From: Podochytrium sp. JEL0797
Lineage: Eukaryota > Chytridiomycota > Chytridiomycetes > Chytridiales > Chytriomycetaceae
DNA: 15,659 bases
Assembly (NCBI GenBank): GCA_027596195.1
Contig: JADGJG010000612.1
Location: 1 to 15,659, forward strand
Direction: 5' to 3'
Part shown: positions 1 through 8,697 of the stretch, one piece after another
How positions within the stretch are numbered: the first letter of the stretch is position 1
How the letters are laid out: each line of letters begins with the position of its first letter
Notes under the pieces: model-generated
What the model was told of the DNA's origin: nothing
Database searches by the model: none
What the model saw: the letters and a program-made list of their open reading frames with translations, nothing else
Made by a program: the position numbers and the translations under genes

Positions 1-1276
1 CACCAAAACGTATAAAGCAAAAGCAATCTCTGGTTATAGAGAGGCTAGGCTTATAAGATTGGAAAGGATATAATGGTTTTATTACGATAAGAAAGTAATT
101 TCCGCAATGCATGTGCACCGCAACGAAGCCATTAGTAATGAGTTGGATTAGTCAGTCAGTGCTGTACTTTGAACGTTTGAACACAGATCCATTTTAGTAA
201 TGGATTCGGAAGATCATATCCAGTAACTTTGAGGTTTCAGGATTGATCGCGTTCGAAGGCGCATTCGAGGCATCTTCATGACAATTCACAACAAGATGTG
301 CTCTACAAAAGGGGCGAATTACACCACAGACACCGACAATTAACTCCAAACCGCAGTGCAAACAAACTCGCTCCTATGTCTCGCGAGGCAATCATTATCG
401 GCACCAACACGCCATCTATCAGTCTCTTCATCGACAAACTATCGGGGAAACAATTCGAGCATCATCTTGCCGATTGCAAATTCAACGACGACTTCTACCC
501 GTCATGGCCGCAATTTCGTCTTTCGTGAGTTTCCCCGCTCATGGACTACAACTCGTTTTGATCCTCGCATCCTTCACCCATCAACACTACCATTGCTGAC
601 AAAGCCATCAACGAACATCTCGATTGCATGCAGCAGTTTTCGTCGAACCCTTTGGACTCCGAAGTCATGAATCTCATGCGCAATTCATTCGTTGTGGCAG
701 CAGCAAAATTTGGCCCCTGTGATTCAACTCACATTGACAATCTGTTTCCATCATGTTCCATTCACGCACTTGCTTTATACCATCGTGATTCGACTCACGC
801 TCTCCCTACGCTCTGTTTTGCAGACGAACTATTCTCTCTATTGCCATACTGTCAGTGATGAGTTTAGGGGAAGAATTTTGGTTTGCGAGCTATTTGGTTA
901 CTTGTCATCATACGCGATCGTCGCTCCCCACCAAACCTCTTCACCAACCCTTTTGAAGGCTCATGTGCCACGTTGAGACTGATCCCCTCATGAGCAGTCG
1001 GCTGGATATTGGGAGTGGTGTAGACGTATAGATGGCGGATATCATGCAAAATAGTGTTGGGGAAGTGATCTGCACCAGATGCGCCCCCCTCACTGTTAGG
1101 CCCGTTGATGCACTGCACAATAGGCGCGTTTGTGACTGGCTGGCACTGCACAGAGCTATGGCTTGTCCTCGAAACATCATCATCGAATTATTATTAAGAT
1201 GGGACCCCCCTCGTAATATCAAATAGGGAAATCGCACCCCACATGACCAACGCACGTAGTACTATGGAACATTGTC
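1..1276. other. Gene-poor stretch, no supported gene
   Basis: I see no recognisable protein or RNA here. Short open frames exist on both strands (for example +376 to 524, +628 to 858, -864 to 1255), and a GTGAGT donor-like sequence lies at 525. The reading frames on either side of the best GT/AG pairs do not join in phase, and no domain or family pattern appears. It could be decayed coding or transposon DNA, but nothing in the sequence settles this. Confidence 0.5.
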
Positions 1277-1278
1277 GG

Positions 1279-1398
1279 ATATTATATTAGGTTCGACCCC
1301 CACTGCGTCATATTATATTGGGTTCGACCCCCACAGCGTCATATTCTATTGGGTTCGGCCCCCACTGCGCATATTATATTGGGTTTGACCCCACTGCG
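1279..1398. repeat. Four-copy 31-bp tandem repeat
   Basis: Four adjacent units begin at about 1279, 1308, 1339 and 1370. Each has an AT-rich half (ATATTATATT) followed by GGGTTCGACCCCCACTGCG. Units 2 and 3 are 31 bp; the first and last are about 29 bp. Copies differ by only a few substitutions (ACAGCG for ACTGCG, TTCTATT for TTATATT, GTTCGGC or GTTTGAC for GTTCGAC). The core GGTTCGACCCC resembles a tRNA B-box, but no A-box or tRNA fold accompanies it. Confidence 0.9.
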
Positions 1399-1419
1399 TT
1401 GGCACGCGCTCCGACCCAT

Positions 1420-1741
1420 TGTTGCAATGCACTTTGCGGCATTAGCGACTGCAGTGCTGTGTGGGTGTTAAGAACTGGCTGGAGAGGAAGGAAGCCAACA
1501 AGAGATGAAGCTCTTGAGGGTGAAGACTTAAGAAGCCTTCTCTGAGAGGAAGCAGGAGAGAGGGAAAGGTGCCAGAAGATAACAAACTTTAAACGTACTA
1601 TATTCAGAGTAAAGAACAAAAACACAAAATACCGCGGCCTTTATAGCCCAAAGCAATAAAAAATGATATCACATCTCTCAATGATGGCGTCATCGGAAAA
1701 TGGACCCTTTTGATCCACATTGATACGAGTGATTCATAACA
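1420..1741 (-). mobile_element. Possible solo or partial LTR (tentative)
   Basis: Read on the minus strand, this 322-bp segment starts TGTTATGAATC and ends TTGCAACA, so it carries the TG...CA ends and TGTT/AACA short inverted termini typical of Ty1/copia-type LTRs. A TATAAA (plus-strand TTTATA, 1640-1645) sits about 100 bp inside the 5' end. Just beyond the 3' end, after one base, comes TGGGTCGGAGCGCG, which begins with the TGG expected of a primer-binding site. Against this, the 5-bp flanks (CCCAT and GGTAC) are not a target-site duplication, no second LTR copy is in the window, and no clear gag or pol was recognised nearby. Confidence 0.27.
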
Positions 1742-3093
1742 GGTACTACAAGCAACTTGTCAGTAACACGAGAGACAGGGGGCTTGCGCCAATGGTAGGG
1801 TGAGTGATGCAGGGGTGGCATGTGGTATATGACAGGGCACGCATGGGCGGAATAAGATTTGAAGAGGCCAACTAAGCGGATGTGGCAGATACCTTCATTA
1901 AATGCCCCTTCCCCCTTCGGAATTGAATTATCATGGGCAGCAGCCCAACTGTGAGTTCTTGGTGGTGGTCTTGTCAATGCAGATGAGGATTTAGACCATT
2001 GCAAGAGTTAAGAGGTGCTCAGTTTCTTGCATGACCTCTTTCAAAGCCAACAAGTCACATTTGCCATCAGGACTTGTAGACTAGTAGATGTGGTTAGTGG
2101 GATCAGAGGCATGTTTGCTGTGGGGATTGGGGAATATTTCCTGATTGCTGCTTATATGTCATTGAGGGAGGAGATCTTTACATTTATGAAGCAGATCAAA
2201 CTGCAATCCAAAATTTGGCTCAAACGAAAAACTTACTTTGAAAATCTTTATACTTTGTCATAAGAACCTCCAATGGAGGAGTGGTTTCAACCACATACTC
2301 TGGTGCTAAGGGCCTTGGGATTGATCCATGTTGAAGCCATTGGAATAGAACAGCTGGGTAGAACTGGAGGGCCTGACAAGTGGGGGGTGAATTACCCAAT
2401 GTGATGATCTCATGAAAGATGAAGCATTGCATAATCTCCCTCTAAATGGCAGGTGAGGGTGAATCCATGGAAAGCTTTGATACTTTATCATAAGAGATCT
2501 AGGTGTAGCTGAAACTGAAATACTGTGGCATATTTGAGGGGATTGAGGGCATGAGGTTTGGATCAGAAAAACGCAAAAAGCGTCTGTTGCTCTGGGCTCT
2601 GGTGAAGGCAGGATGGCTGCCTTGCTGGATTTTTTGGTAGGAGGTAGTTGTACTTGTGTGTCTGGCATGGTTGGATGGAGCTCATTGGGGCTGATTTCCA
2701 TCCAGCTGAGCACAGACATGGGTTACTACTTGCTTATTCAGGAACCTGAAGCTCTTTGGACCTGCAAGGCAGTCAACACAAAATATTGACATATGTCTCC
2801 TTCATTTCCCTTAATGCAATCAGCTAATCACTCATCAGCCTTCCTCTCTGTTCTAGTCACCCAATCACAACATCCACCCATATTCCAGCTGCCCTCCCCA
2901 TGTAGTCTGCCACATATTTGTGGGGATTGTGGCATGATGTTTGAGTGCAAAACAGCAAAATGTGTCAGTTGCACTGGGAAAAAAGGTTCTGTTTAAGGGA
3001 TGGCTCTGGGGTACCTCTTTCATCACTTTGGTTTTATATGTGAAAGTGCATGCATGCTGGAAATAGTTCAGCTTAGCAACCTAATACACCATG
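1742..3093. other. No supported gene; probably decayed sequence
   Basis: No protein family could be recognised on either strand. Minus-strand frames at 1690-2004, 2220-2432 and 2306-2719 are open but interrupted and of low complexity. ATACTTTGTCATAAGA near 2250 recurs imperfectly near 2481. A plus-strand frame ending at 2996 contains Cys pairs (CGDC and CVSC), but this is too little for a zinc-finger call. Decayed transposon DNA is a reasonable guess, not a demonstrated identity. Confidence 0.4.
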
Positions 3094-3165
3094 GCCTCCT
3101 TAGCTCAGCGGCAGAGCGCGCCCCTCGTAAGGGTGAGGTCAGTGGTTCAATCCCGCTAGGAGGCT
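3094..3165 (+). tRNA. tRNA-Thr (anticodon CGU)
   Basis: A complete cloverleaf of 72 nt without an intron. Acceptor stem GCCTCCT (3094-3100) pairs with AGGAGGC (3158-3164). D-arm GCTC/GAGC is at 3103-3106 and 3114-3117. The anticodon stem CGCCC/GGGTG (3119-3123 and 3131-3135) encloses the loop CTCGTAA with anticodon CGT at 3126-3128. T-arm AGTGG/CCGCT (3141-3145 and 3153-3157) encloses the loop TTCAATC. The internal promoter boxes TAGCTCAGCGG (A) and GGTTCAATCCC (B) are present. The 3' CCA is not encoded, as expected for a eukaryotic nuclear tRNA. Confidence 0.96.
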
Positions 3166-3167
3166 CG

Positions 3168-3173
3168 TTTTTT
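3168..3173 (+). terminator. RNA polymerase III terminator
   Basis: A run of six T residues begins three bases after the tRNA-Thr discriminator base, the usual Pol III stop signal. Confidence 0.85.
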
Positions 3174-3743
3174 ATCGTAGCGGGTCGCTGTGGCCGTTTT
3201 GGTCGAGGTTGGGTGGGTGTCGGATTCATTTTCGCATTTTTGGAAATTGAATGTGGGGAGGAGGTGGAGGGGAGCGGCTGGTGGCACGGCCAATGCCTTT
3301 TGTGGCGTGTGCGATGTGGAAAGATGCTTGATTTTTAGGGATGGCAGGCTGCAGTGATATTTTGGCCGAGTTTGGTATGGTGACAATGTCTGAACCCACG
3401 GACCCCTCAGACCAGCTTGCCAATCCCAGCCCCCCATATCTGGGTACGCGACTGGTCACGTTTTTATCTGTTAGTTGAGGTTAGATCCTGTTAGGTGCGA
3501 GTGCGCCAAAATGTTATTTAATTTTTGGGTGGGGGAAGGAGAGCTATGCATTTGGGCCTCCGTGAGCCCATCCAGATGCAGTGGAGGGTTGGGAAGGCAA
3601 TTTCACCAAGAGGACTAAATCAATCGGGTGAGGGTCAGTTGGTGCTGGTGCTAAGAGAGCAGGAGGCTGGTAAGCACAAAACATCGCCACTGACAACATT
3701 TTTTTGCACACCTCGAGATAAAAACTGCAAAATTCACTTCCGC
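3174..3743. other. Intergenic, nothing recognised
   Basis: Apart from the tRNA terminator at its left edge, I see no gene or repeat here. The open frames (for example -3156 to 3437 and +3525 to 3836) look like chance frames: they match no family pattern, and one overlaps the last exon of the UBP6 gene. Confidence 0.5.
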
Positions 3744-3749
3744 TTTATT
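3744..3749 (-). terminator. Poly(A) signal AATAAA of UBP6
   Basis: TTTATT on the plus strand is AATAAA on the minus strand, 16 nt past the UBP6 stop codon. Its position and orientation fit a polyadenylation signal for that gene. Confidence 0.6.
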
Positions 3750-3765
3750 TCACAAACGCCATTGC

Positions 3766-5835
3766 TTACAAAGTCTTTGCGCGATACAACACAATATAAG
3801 CCGTGTGCCATTCTGCAGAAAAGAAATGAGATTTAGCCAAAAAACAAAAAAACAGAAAACAAAACCAAACTCACCACCACCCCCTTCCAATTTCGTAATC
3901 TCCTCCTCATTCACCCTCGAAACAGTATCATCATCAAACTTCCACCATTCCCCTTTCTCATTCTTCATCCACCCCATGTAGTGTCCAGAATTGGCACCAC
4001 GACCAACGTGGGTCAGGACTGCACACAGTTCATACTGGCCAGACACGTTGCATCCAACATCATTCATGAGAGAGGGGTCGACACTGAGGGAGGCCATGAT
4101 GGCTTGGTTGGTGATGGCATTGGGTTGGCTGGTCTCATCCACATCCATGGGGGATGGGCCTTGATCAGTAGAGGTCTTTTTTTGTGCTTTCTGGAGAGGG
4201 ATGAAATGTGAGACTGGGACATGCAAGGAAGCCAGAAAACAAAATTCACAACCTTGGCAGCAGCCTTTTCTTCCTCCACCTTCTTCAAATGCATCTTGGC
4301 AGGGCTCAATTTCCCCACAAGGGAGATGTCACACAGAGAAGTAGCATCCAAGTCAAATGGGAACTTGACTCTCTGAAAAAAATTCCAGATTTCAGCATCA
4401 ACACTGTCAAAATCGAAACGTCGCAAAAACCTTCAAAATCTTGGCCTTGATTCTCTCGGAAGCCTTCCACTGGAATCGAACAAAGTTGACGGCCAAGTAG
4501 GCTGGCAAACGCGTAATCTTGGTCACTTTCTTGTAGTTGGCGGTTCTCCCGAGTGTCTCCGAGTTCTTTTCGATGGTTTCGACAAGGCTGTTTTCCAAAT
4601 CCGTCATCTAACACAGTGTTTTGAAACAGGAGCCGTTAATCCAACAAGGAAACGCCCAAACCCAGCACTATGATTCCAACAATACCATATACGTCGAAAC
4701 CCCCGCCCCAATCGTAGCCTTCAACTGCCGAAACGTCCCAACCTCCACCTTCGCAGCCTCCCCCGGCGCATCCACACAAGTCATTGTCGAAATCGTCTCC
4801 CCCGTAAAATACTGATCAATAAACTTCTTGGTCACATCCACCTCCCCACCCGCATCAAACCCCGGCGCCTTTTCCGCCAAAGCACTCAAAATCTCGCCCC
4901 AACATTCCTCCGCATCCTGTTGCATGAATCCGTGGTTGTTTTGTTCGGCAAATTGCGGGAAGTTGGATCGCAGGACTTGGAGAAAGACCATGGGTGTAAC
5001 GGCGTCGCCAGAGTTTTCCATTTGGGTGTAGAGGGAGCCCAGGCTTTTCAGGAGGTTGGAGCGAGGGTCTTGGGTGAAGTTGGTAGGGAGGCTGTGTTTT
5101 CGGACGGGGGGAAAGTAGGCGGTCAATAACCGCATGCCGAGGTCGAACAACAGGATATAATACACACCCCTTCAACGAAGTTTGAAGTTCAGGAACAGCG
5201 CGCAAACACTGCAGAGTCGCGTTCATGTAACACGTGTTCCCCAAGTTTGTGAGACCAGCGGGAACCTTGAGCTGGAAACAACGCAAATTCGTTAGATGCA
5301 TTGATCGAGAACACGGTTCTGCAAGGATCACGAACCGCTTTCGCAAGCTGGGTGTCGGTCAAATCTTCTTCGAATTGAACTGGTGCGGGCGGCGCTTTCG
5401 GGAGTTCGCCAACCGTTCCCATCATCTGTTGGCGAGGGGTCCAATCAGTCAAATACATCGGATACAGTAATGTATCCAATTCGACAAGCGTACCATCAAG
5501 ACTTGTCCCTGCGTTTTCGAATAATCAACAAGTCAGCGCCAACAGCAACCATACGCAGCAGGGACACAAACCTCCTTGAGTCCAATAGAAGCCATATCCG
5601 TATCGTCCTTCAGGGTCCCACCCTTGATGAGAATCTTTTGGCGGTCCGGCGAGACTTCCGTCAGTGCAAACAGCTGCGATTTGAAAACGAGACCGGGCTG
5701 CGCAAGATCCACTTCAATGTTGTCAAACTTCTTTCCGGCCCACTTGACAGATACTGGAAATACGGTGTGAGTGAGTGAGGGTATCGAATGGAAGGGATCG
5801 CTGGGCAACGCGCGGCCGCGACACGAACCTTTCAT
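3766..5835 (-). CDS. UBP6: Ubiquitin C-terminal hydrolase UBP6/USP14
   Basis: Proteasome-associated deubiquitinase that trims ubiquitin from substrates at the 26S proteasome (family knowledge). Ten exons read on the minus strand: 5835-5829, 5753-5572, 5508-5494, 5425-5336, 5271-5168, 5091-4686, 4607-4431, 4372-4253, 4190-3875 and 3812-3766. They give 487 aa, close to human USP14 (494). Residues 1-70 are the ubiquitin-like domain (starts MKVSVKWAGKKF, contains KGGTLKDD). The Cys box GLTNLGNTCYMN puts the nucleophile at C112. QQDAEECW follows in the middle. The His box SGHY (H437), FDDD (452-455) and GGGEWHTAYIVLY complete the catalytic domain. All introns are GT-AG, 58-78 nt. The start is chosen because ATGAAAG plus a 75-nt intron gives the expected UBL N-terminus. 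Oddities: a 7-nt first coding exon and a 15-nt exon 3 (GQVLM). Confidence 0.94.
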
Positions 5836-5904
5836 TTTGGACGCTTTTTTTTTCGCAGCAAAACAAATCAAATCGGAAAATGAGAACATGTTAAAAAACG
5901 TAGA

Positions 5905-5910
5905 TTTATT
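5905..5910 (-). terminator. Poly(A) signal AATAAA of MIC19
   Basis: AATAAA on the minus strand, 14 nt past the MIC19 stop and about 70 bp upstream of the UBP6 ATG. MIC19 transcript ends and the UBP6 promoter must therefore share the same 89-bp spacer. Confidence 0.6.
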
Positions 5911-5924
5911 TTCAACAAAAACAC

Positions 5925-6881
5925 TCAAGCAGAAGCATTCACAAAGAACTCCTGGAATAGCGATGGGTTCAGCGAGATAAAGGGCAGAAGAGTCGAAAGG
6001 GAATACCTTCTGCGCCTTTGACAGGGCAGCCTTCAAATCCTCGACTTCTCTCCAGCAATCTAAAGAACGACCAGTGTTGCTCTTGTAGCAAGATGCCAGC
6101 GCTTGCTCTTTGGCGACAACATCCTGCTTGATCTCGGGTTGCGGGGTGCTGATTTTCGAGTTTTAGAAATGGTGTACGGAATGCGGAAAGCGCAAAATAC
6201 GGAGTTTCCAATATTCGATCCAGCTACGAGGAAATCCGGGCATGTCGAAAAGATCCGTTTCGCCGAAAAAATCGCATTCCGAGACTCCACGCCTGGGCCC
6301 CTCAGTTCGTTCTGATGCGTTCCACCGTCGCAAGAGACCCTTCCAGTATTTGCAGATCGTTTCAAGACTGCGCTCGGGGGGTCCAATCTGTCGCTCCGAG
6401 TTCCGACCGAATCGACATCACCCCCCGCCTCCATCCCGACACGCTAAAGAATAGTCCGAACAGATGCCCTACATGCGTTGACGCTTGATCAAATCATCGG
6501 CCTCGCGCAACAACAGATCGGCCGTCATTTTCTCCGTGTTCAACTTTTTGAATTTCTGAAGCTCGAGTTCGCGTTGGACTCTGTTGTGGACGACGTCGTC
6601 GAGGGATTGTTTGCCCTTTGATTTGGGGGTGGCGGATGCGGCCTGTTGTTGTGTGGGAATGGGGAATCGATTCGATGGAGATGGAAGTGATTGAGGGAGT
6701 GGTGTGGGATTCGCATGAGTCGCATGGCAAAGGACAACGAAGAAGCAGCGGCAACCTGTGGCTCGATGCCTCTCAGACTGCGAAGCATGTTTGGTGTGAT
6801 GGAAACAGAGACTGGGCCGGCGCCTTCCGGCCGTTTGAATTCGACAGTCACTTCGGGTTGTTTGCTGGCGGCGGCCCCCTG

Positions 6882-6912
<31 letters not shown>

Positions 6913-6966
6913 AGTGAGCGAGGCGTGTGCATCAGCACTGCTCAAAAAGAAGCGAAACCCCACCAT
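5925..6966 (-). CDS. MIC19: MICOS subunit MIC19 (CHCH-type)
   Basis: Peripheral inner-membrane subunit of MICOS, which shapes mitochondrial crista junctions (family knowledge). Five exons on the minus strand: 6966-6964, 6878-6756, 6642-6473, 6148-6007 and 5951-5925, giving 154 aa (yeast Mic19 is about 170). The spliced N-terminus MGAAASK is an N-myristoylation motif, as in MIC19/CHCHD3. Residues 20-40 include PVSVSITPNMLRSLRG. The middle is a charged helix (QSLDDVVHNRVQRELELQK). The C-terminus has C119 and C130 in CYKSNTGRSLDCWREVEDLK, the CX10C arrangement of fungal Mic19. Introns are 85, 113, 324 and 55 nt, all GT-AG. The first exon carries only the ATG, and intron 1 contains a TTTC microsatellite. 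The last exon (EFFVNASA) is the least certain. The gene is tandem with UBP6 and divergent from WDR55. Confidence 0.85.
6883..6910 (+). repeat. (GAAA)7 microsatellite in MIC19 intron 1
   Basis: Seven uninterrupted GAAA units on the plus strand. On the sense strand of MIC19 they are TTTC repeats ending directly at the TTTCTCAG 3' splice site, so the array serves as the polypyrimidine tract. Confidence 0.95.
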
Positions 6967-7003
6967 TTCTTTTTGATCTTTTTTTTGTTTTTTAATCGCA
7001 CGC
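6967..7003. promoter_or_regulatory. 37-bp divergent promoter core, MIC19/WDR55
   Basis: The ATGs of MIC19 (minus, 6966) and WDR55 (plus, 7004) are separated by only 37 bp, mostly T-runs on the plus strand (A-rich on the MIC19 sense strand). Both 5' UTRs and core promoters must use this spacer and probably extend into the opposing gene. No TATA box is visible. Confidence 0.7.
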
Positions 7004-8697
7004 ATGAAATCCATCCAGTTTGATTCTGACGTCACGTCCCTCAGTTTCCATCCCACGGAACAAAACATTATTGCCGCTTGCGAAATCAGCGGTGCAGTGT
7101 CATGGCAAGTTGTGTGAACGAGTGCGAATCCGAATCCGTCCCACTCATACCCCAACACAGCCACAAGTTTGACGAGGATTCCTCAGATCTCCTCTTCACC
7201 GCAAAGTTCCACCGAGGATCATGCAGAGTCGTTGAATTCAGCGGAGACGGGAAAGGTGCGTTCATTTGCAGCTTTCCTTGTCGAATCCGCCACGATCAAA
7301 ACTAATCGCCATTCAGAGCTCTATTCGGGTGGAAAGGACAAATCACTCCAGATTCTTGACACTACCACTGGAAAACCAATCTTGAAAAAAGCTGGGGCCC
7401 ACGCTGAACCCATCAACTGTCTTGCACCCCTCGATCAAAACATGGTCGTGACTGGCGACGAGGGTGGAATCATCAAGGTTTCCGTTCCATCTCACCCCCC
7501 CTCTACACGCCACTTAACCTCCCTATCGATTTCCAGATCTGGGACACGCGTGAACGCAAACTCGTCATGAAATACGCAGTCAACGAAGACTACATTTCCG
7601 ATTTCGCTTGGGTTTCCGAAAAATCTACACTCCTCGCCACAAGTGCTGACGGCAAACTTTCCGTGTTTGATATCCGCAAAAAGAAGCCCATCAAGGTTTC
7701 TGATAATCAGGAGGATGAGTTGTTGTCGGTCGTTGTTGTCAAGGTTTGTCATGCATGGAGCGGAGTGGAGTGGAGCGAGGCGGTTTGCCGCGCGGCGGCG
7801 GCTGCTGCGACGGCGAAGCGAAGCGAAGCACGCGTTTGGGATGGTGGGAAGCGAAGCGCGCCGGGCGGGTGGACGGCAGCGGCGGCGCGGAGCGACGAAA
7901 CGCGACGCGACACGTTCGCGCGTGCATGCATGCGCAGCACGCCTCGCGCGTTAGCGCACCATGGAATTCGGAGTGGGATTTCCGATTGCACCTCGCTCAC
8001 CCCAAACCCGCACACACAGGACACAAAAAAAGCCGTCGTCGGCTCCGAAGACGGAATCCTCTCCCTCTTCTCCTGGGACAACTGGGGCGACCTCACAGAC
8101 CGTATCCCGACGGGCCACCCGGACGCCATCAACTCGATCCTCAAACTCTCTGAAGACCGTATCCTCACTGGATGTTCCGACGGTCAAATCCGTCTCGTTA
8201 CTCTGTTCCCGAACAAGGTCGTTTCATCGCTGCGGGACCATGTGCTTGAGTTGCCGATTGAGAGGATTCGGTTGAATGCGGATGGGGGGGTGGTGGCGAG
8301 TTGTTCGCATGAGGAGGTGGTGAGGTTTTGGGATGTGGCGGATTTGGGGTTCGAGGAGGAGGAAGAGGATTCGGATGAAGGGTTTGAGCATTTGGAGGCG
8401 GAGGATAGTGATGATTTTGAGGATGTGGATGACGAAGAGGGCGATGAAGAGGAGGCAGTGGGTCAAGATTCGGATGCCAACGGTGATTGTGATTCTGGCG
8501 ACGGTGACGAAATGGACGAGGACGAAGACGAACCCATCACCAAACCCTCAAAATCTCAACCCGCAAAACGCACCGCATCAGCATCAGACGAAGACTCCGA
8601 CTCCGAACCACCGATTGCAAAACAGAAAAAACCATCCGCCGTCAAAAAACACCGCCCGAACGCGACTCAAAACGCCTACTTTGGAGACCTCGATTAA
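7004..8697 (+). CDS. JIP5: WD-repeat protein WDR55/Jip5
   Basis: Nucleolar WD40 protein of the WDR55/JIP5 family, linked to rRNA production and ribosome biogenesis (family knowledge). Five exons: 7004-7104, 7161-7255, 7317-7477, 7537-7743 and 8020-8697, giving 413 aa. Visible blocks: DVTSLSFHPTEQNI at the start, CRVVEFSGDGKELYSGGKDKSLQ (35-77 region), VTGDEGGIIKIWD (109-122), LLATSADGKLSVFDIR, and the family-typical GSEDGILSLFSW...DRIPTGHPDAI and GCSDGQIRLVTLFPNKV. An acidic tail (about 300-360) follows, then a basic stretch ending NAYFGDLD, matching the FFADL-like end of the family. Intron 1 is best read as GC-AG (GCAAGT donor), giving GAVS-C-HKF; a GT donor at 7114 is an alternative that inserts three residues. 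Intron 4 is 276 nt and GC-rich. Confidence 0.9.
7027..7034. promoter_or_regulatory. Palindromic CRE site TGACGTCA
   Basis: A perfect ATF/CREB-type palindrome inside WDR55 codons 8-11 (SDVTS region). It lies about 60 bp upstream of the MIC19 ATG, a normal promoter distance for MIC19 and just inside the coding start of WDR55. Function is inferred from position only; the match could be chance. Confidence 0.35.
7744..8019 (+). other. Long GC-rich intron 4 of WDR55
   Basis: GT...CACACACAG intron of 276 nt, against 56-61 nt for the other three introns of the gene. It is rich in GCGAAGC, GGAGCGGAG and GCGACGCGAC words and holds GTGCATGCATGCGC (7922-7935). It has no in-frame stop and is 92 codons long. 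Its excision is supported by protein continuity: VVVVK joins DTKKAVVGSEDG, as expected for WDR55. Confidence 0.85.

Noticed and set aside
376..858. Possible spliced gene with a GTGAGT donor at 525 and coding-looking pieces DDFYPSWPQFR and INEHLDCMQQF
   Set aside because: The frames on the two sides do not join in phase with any nearby acceptor, and no family was recognised.
1690..2004. Possible copia RNase H end before the candidate LTR
   Set aside because: Only a loose resemblance over about 15 residues, with no TADxxTK-like motif and no polypurine tract before the LTR edge.
2220..2719. Hints of a Ty3-like reverse-transcriptase leader (EVLMTKYKDFQSKFF) on the minus strand
   Set aside because: No catalytic motif or neighbouring pol domain is visible; resemblance too weak to annotate.
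2793..2996. Zinc-finger-like Cys pairs (CGDC, CVSC) in a plus-strand frame
   Set aside because: Spacing fits no known finger, the frame is short, and the rest is low-complexity; probably chance.
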